A stretch of DNA of 7,054 bases, taken from assembly GCA_945867185.1 (NCBI GenBank), contig CAMBHM010000075.1:1-7054 (forward strand). Reading direction: 5' to 3'. The stretch's first letter is position 1, and each line of letters opens with the position of its first letter. Made by a program: the position numbers and the translations under genes. The DNA is from Legionella genomosp. 1. GTDB lineage: Bacteria > Pseudomonadota > Gammaproteobacteria > Legionellales > Legionellaceae. Of the stretch, positions 5,357-7,054 are shown one piece after another. Below the pieces are notes generated by a model that saw nothing but the letters and a program-made list of their open reading frames with translations, made no database searches and was not told the origin of the DNA.

Positions 5357-6699
5357 GAAGATGATTTTTTTGAGGAGGGGCTCGATTTGGATTTTTTTTC
5401 AGAGGTGCTTGGTGTGAGGGCTGCTATCATGTCAAGTTGGGCGGAAGGACTTACCTCTTGAAATTGTGTCCACCAGTCGGCCAATTCTATGGATTCATCA
5501 CCAGCCAAAGCGCGAAGAACCAATACATCATAAGCAGCACGAAAACGAGGATGCGCAAGTAAATGGAGCGCTCTGTGCCCTGTTCGATGCGCAAATCGGT
5601 GTTGTAATAGCCAAATTTCACGCATGACGAGGGTGAAGCGTTTGGGAATCATCACGGTTTTATTTTGCTCGGAAATAATAAGAGACATGGCTTGGTCTAA
5701 GGCTGGTAGGGGATCTGTGCCAGTCTCTTTGAGTTGTTCAACTCGACTTATCAACGGGAACCATAACAAAATAGCGAATAAAAAAGCAGGGGTCACTGGT
5801 TTTTGATCGCGAATTCGTGCATCGGTGTTTTCCAAGGCCATAGAAAGCAAGGCTTCAACGGGGTGAGCGCTATGCATCAGCTCTGCGGTTTGTGAAAATA
5901 AAAGAGGAAATAGTCCATAGTGCACCAACAATGTTTGAGCCGCTTGTCCTTGTCCACATTGGTAGAGCTTGGTCATTTCATCGAAGAGCCGTGAGTTTGA
6001 GACATGGGTGATGAGTGTGTTTAGTTCGGAAAGAGGGGCTGCTGTTTCTGGTGCGATGGTAAACTGTAGTTTGGCACTGAAGCGAATGGCGCGTAACATG
6101 CGGACGGGATCTTCTTGATAACGGACCACAGGATCACCAATCATACGGATGAGTCGATGTTTTACATCTTTGACACCGCCTGTAAAATCAACCAAAGAGG
6201 CGTCTTCGATATTGTAATACAGCGAGTTGATGGTGAAATCTCGGCGCCAGGCATCTTCTTCAAGGGTGCCATAGACGTTGTCTCGAATCAACATGCCTTG
6301 ATCGTTGGTTTTGTGTTGCTCATCTAGGGGTTCGTGGCCTCGAAAAGTTGCAACCTCAATGATTTCGCGGTGAAACAAAATGTGTGCTAGTTTAAAACGT
6401 CGACCAATGATCCTGGCGTTTCGGAACAGGGCTCTCACTTGGTTGGGGGTGGCATTGGTGGCGACGTCAAAATCTTTGGGTGAGTGGTGCAACAGTAAGT
6501 CTCGAACGCTGCCACCAACTAGAAAAGCTTGGTAGCCGCCTTTATTAAGACGGTTCAAGACGGTCAGCGCATTCGGGCTAATGTCTGTTTTAGAGACGTG
6601 GTGCTGGCTGCGAGGAACAATATAAGCTGCGTCTATTGTGGGCTTTTGTGCCTTGGATCGTCGTAATAGTTTTTTGATTAGTTTGATGATGGTCTTCAC
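5353..6699 (-). CDS. pcnB: Poly(A) polymerase I
   Basis: PcnB adds poly(A) tails to RNA 3' ends (EC 2.7.7.19) and so promotes decay by exonucleases. The 448 residues follow the class II nucleotidyltransferase layout: the active-site LVGGSVRDLLL (60-70) with Asp76 and Asp78 in PKDFDVATNATP, WRRDFTINSLYYN (151-163) and EDPVRMLRAIRFSAKL (196-211). GRRFKLAH (99-106) is typical of poly(A) polymerase and helps separate it from CCA-adding enzymes, as does the upstream IVPRSQHHVSKTDIS (27-41), similar to E. coli PcnB. The tail (about 432-448) is rich in Lys and Ser and low in complexity. It is encoded across runs of eight and seven A on the coding strand. The start is GTG (6697-6699) with no convincing ribosome site, while an out-of-frame ATG begins two codons' distance upstream (6701-6703). 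Nearby in-frame ATT and ATC codons (6706-6711) are alternatives. Confidence 0.95.
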   Translation of the reverse strand: MKTIIKLIKKLLRRSKAQKPTIDAAYIVPRSQHHVSKTDISPNALTVLNRLNKGGYQAFLVGGSVRDLLLHHSPKDFDVATNATPNQVRALFRNARIIGRRFKLAHILFHREIIEVATFRGHEPLDEQHKTNDQGMLIRDNVYGTLEEDAWRRDFTINSLYYNIEDASLVDFTGGVKDVKHRLIRMIGDPVVRYQEDPVRMLRAIRFSAKLQFTIAPETAAPLSELNTLITHVSNSRLFDEMTKLYQCGQGQAAQTLLVHYGLFPLLFSQTAELMHSAHPVEALLSMALENTDARIRDQKPVTPAFLFAILLWFPLISRVEQLKETGTDPLPALDQAMSLIISEQNKTVMIPKRFTLVMREIWLLQHRFAHRTGHRALHLLAHPRFRAAYDVLVLRALAGDESIELADWWTQFQEVSPSAQLDMIAALTPSTSEKKSKSSPSSKKSSS

Positions 6700-6711
6700 C
6701 CATAGGATAAT

Positions 6712-6727
6712 TAGCGTACGCGCGCTA
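6712..6727. repeat. GC-rich inverted repeat at the pcnB transcription start
   Basis: TAGCG (6712-6716) and CGCTA (6723-6727) are perfect 5-bp arms around TACGCG, touching the -10 of the pcnB promoter. The stretch also includes the 8-bp palindrome GCGTACGC (6714-6721). It is in the discriminator and first transcribed bases of pcnB. It could be an operator or only the GC-rich discriminator itself. Confidence 0.4.
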
Positions 6728-6731
6728 TTAT
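6726..6731 (+). promoter_or_regulatory. Possible -10 for the TerC-family gene
   Basis: TATTAT (5 of 6) on the plus strand overlaps the pcnB -10 read on the other strand. There is no recognisable -35 at 16-18 bp upstream. Start would fall near 6738, giving a leader of about 42 nt to the ATG at 6780. It is the only reasonable -10 in the 80-bp gap for this direction, but the promoter could also be missed. Confidence 0.3.
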
Positions 6732-6756
6732 ATACCGTGCATCGTGATTCTGTGAA
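6727..6756 (-). promoter_or_regulatory. Putative sigma-70 promoter for pcnB-folK
   Basis: On the minus strand, TTCACA (6751-6756, 5 of 6) and a perfect TATAAT (6727-6732) are 18 bp apart. The bases just after the -10 are AGCGCGCG, a GC-rich discriminator of the kind linked to ppGpp-mediated stringent control in gammaproteobacteria. Start near 6720 leaves a leader of only about 20 nt before the GTG. Confidence 0.6.
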
Positions 6757-6779
6757 GACTTTATCCCTTTGGAGTGCCT

Positions 6780-7054
6780 ATGGAATGGTTGGATATTGTA
6801 TTAAGTTTGGTAGCCTTGATTGTCTTAGAGATCATCCTAGGCATCGATAATTTGGTTTTTCTATCGATACTCACTGAAAAACTGCCTCGAGAGCAACGAA
6901 AAAAAGCCCGTCGTTGGGGGTTGACGTTTGCGTGGATCACACGGCTCATGTTGCTTGCGTCCGCAGTGTTGTTGGTTCAATTAACAACCCCCTTTATAAC
7001 TATTGCAGGGGTGTCGTTCTCTATTCGGGAGTTGTTTTTATTCGCAGGGGGGGG
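6780..7054 (+). CDS. TerC-family integral membrane protein, N-terminal part (runs off window)
   Basis: The frame is open from ATG at 6780 to the window edge, giving 91 residues. GGAG lies five bases upstream (6771-6774), a good ribosome site. The signature is VLEIILGIDNLVFLSILTEKLP (15-36), with Glu17 and Asp23 inside the first membrane segment. A basic cytoplasmic loop follows (RKKARRWG, 41-48), then a second membrane segment (about 50-66) and ITIAGVSFSIRELFLFAGG (73-91), which starts the third. TerC-type proteins were first tied to tellurite resistance; relatives such as E. coli Alx export manganese, so inner-membrane metal ion export is the likely role. This short-loop form is like YgdQ-type members. 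Family members usually continue with GGLFL after this point; here the sequence ends in eight G, so the next residues cannot be judged. Confidence 0.9.
   Translation, partial: MEWLDIVLSLVALIVLEIILGIDNLVFLSILTEKLPREQRKKARRWGLTFAWITRLMLLASAVLLVQLTTPFITIAGVSFSIRELFLFAGG

Noticed and set aside
5353..6699. CCA-adding tRNA nucleotidyltransferase as an alternative call for pcnB
   Set aside because: The length, the GRRFKLAH motif, the N-terminal extension, the basic tail and coupling to folK all fit poly(A) polymerase.
6638..6850. Plus-strand open frame crossing the pcnB-terC gap
   Set aside because: It is antisense to the pcnB 5' end and overlaps the TerC-family gene in another frame; its sequence shows no family features.

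Overview
The window carries seven protein genes (two cut by the edges) and no RNA gene, IS element or CRISPR array. It reads as chromosome from a gammaproteobacterium. The evidence is an Frr C-terminus, an AstB close in length and motifs to the enterobacterial enzyme, a pcnB-folK pair joined by a 4-base overlap, and a TerC-family gene. A 528-residue protein with ankyrin-like and leucine-rich repeats resembles secreted effectors of host-associated lineages such as Legionellales (Legionella, Coxiella, Berkiella types). That placement is inference; no taxonomic marker is complete enough to prove it.

Layout: 1-105 is the 3' end of frr (+). AstB (-, 127-1467) faces it tail to tail across 21 bp. 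A 139-bp divergent region (1468-1606) holds a good extended -10 promoter for each direction. On its right, a two-gene plus-strand operon encodes the ankyrin/LRR protein (1607-3193) and, 8 bp later, an HGSNAT/NagX-type multi-pass acyltransferase (3202-4302). The acyltransferase 3' end overlaps a minus-strand universal stress protein gene (4233-4685) by 70 bp. A 194-bp AT-rich gap with inverted repeats separates usp from folK (-, 4880-5356), which is translationally coupled to pcnB (-, 5353-6699). Diverging from pcnB across 80 bp is a TerC-family membrane protein gene (+, 6780 to the window end).

The genes serve distinct roles: ribosome recycling (frr), arginine catabolism by the succinyltransferase route (astB), RNA 3' polyadenylation and decay (pcnB), folate synthesis (folK), stress response (usp) and probable metal export (terC). 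The least explained part is the operon pairing a repeat-protein, possibly an effector, with a membrane acetyltransferase homologue. Other points of note are a strong hairpin inside the 3' end of astB, a near-symmetric AT element shared by the pcnB and terC promoter region, a GTG start for pcnB with no clear Shine-Dalgarno sequence, and an 8-G run at the very end of the window. I saw no convincing evidence of a wholly new system.
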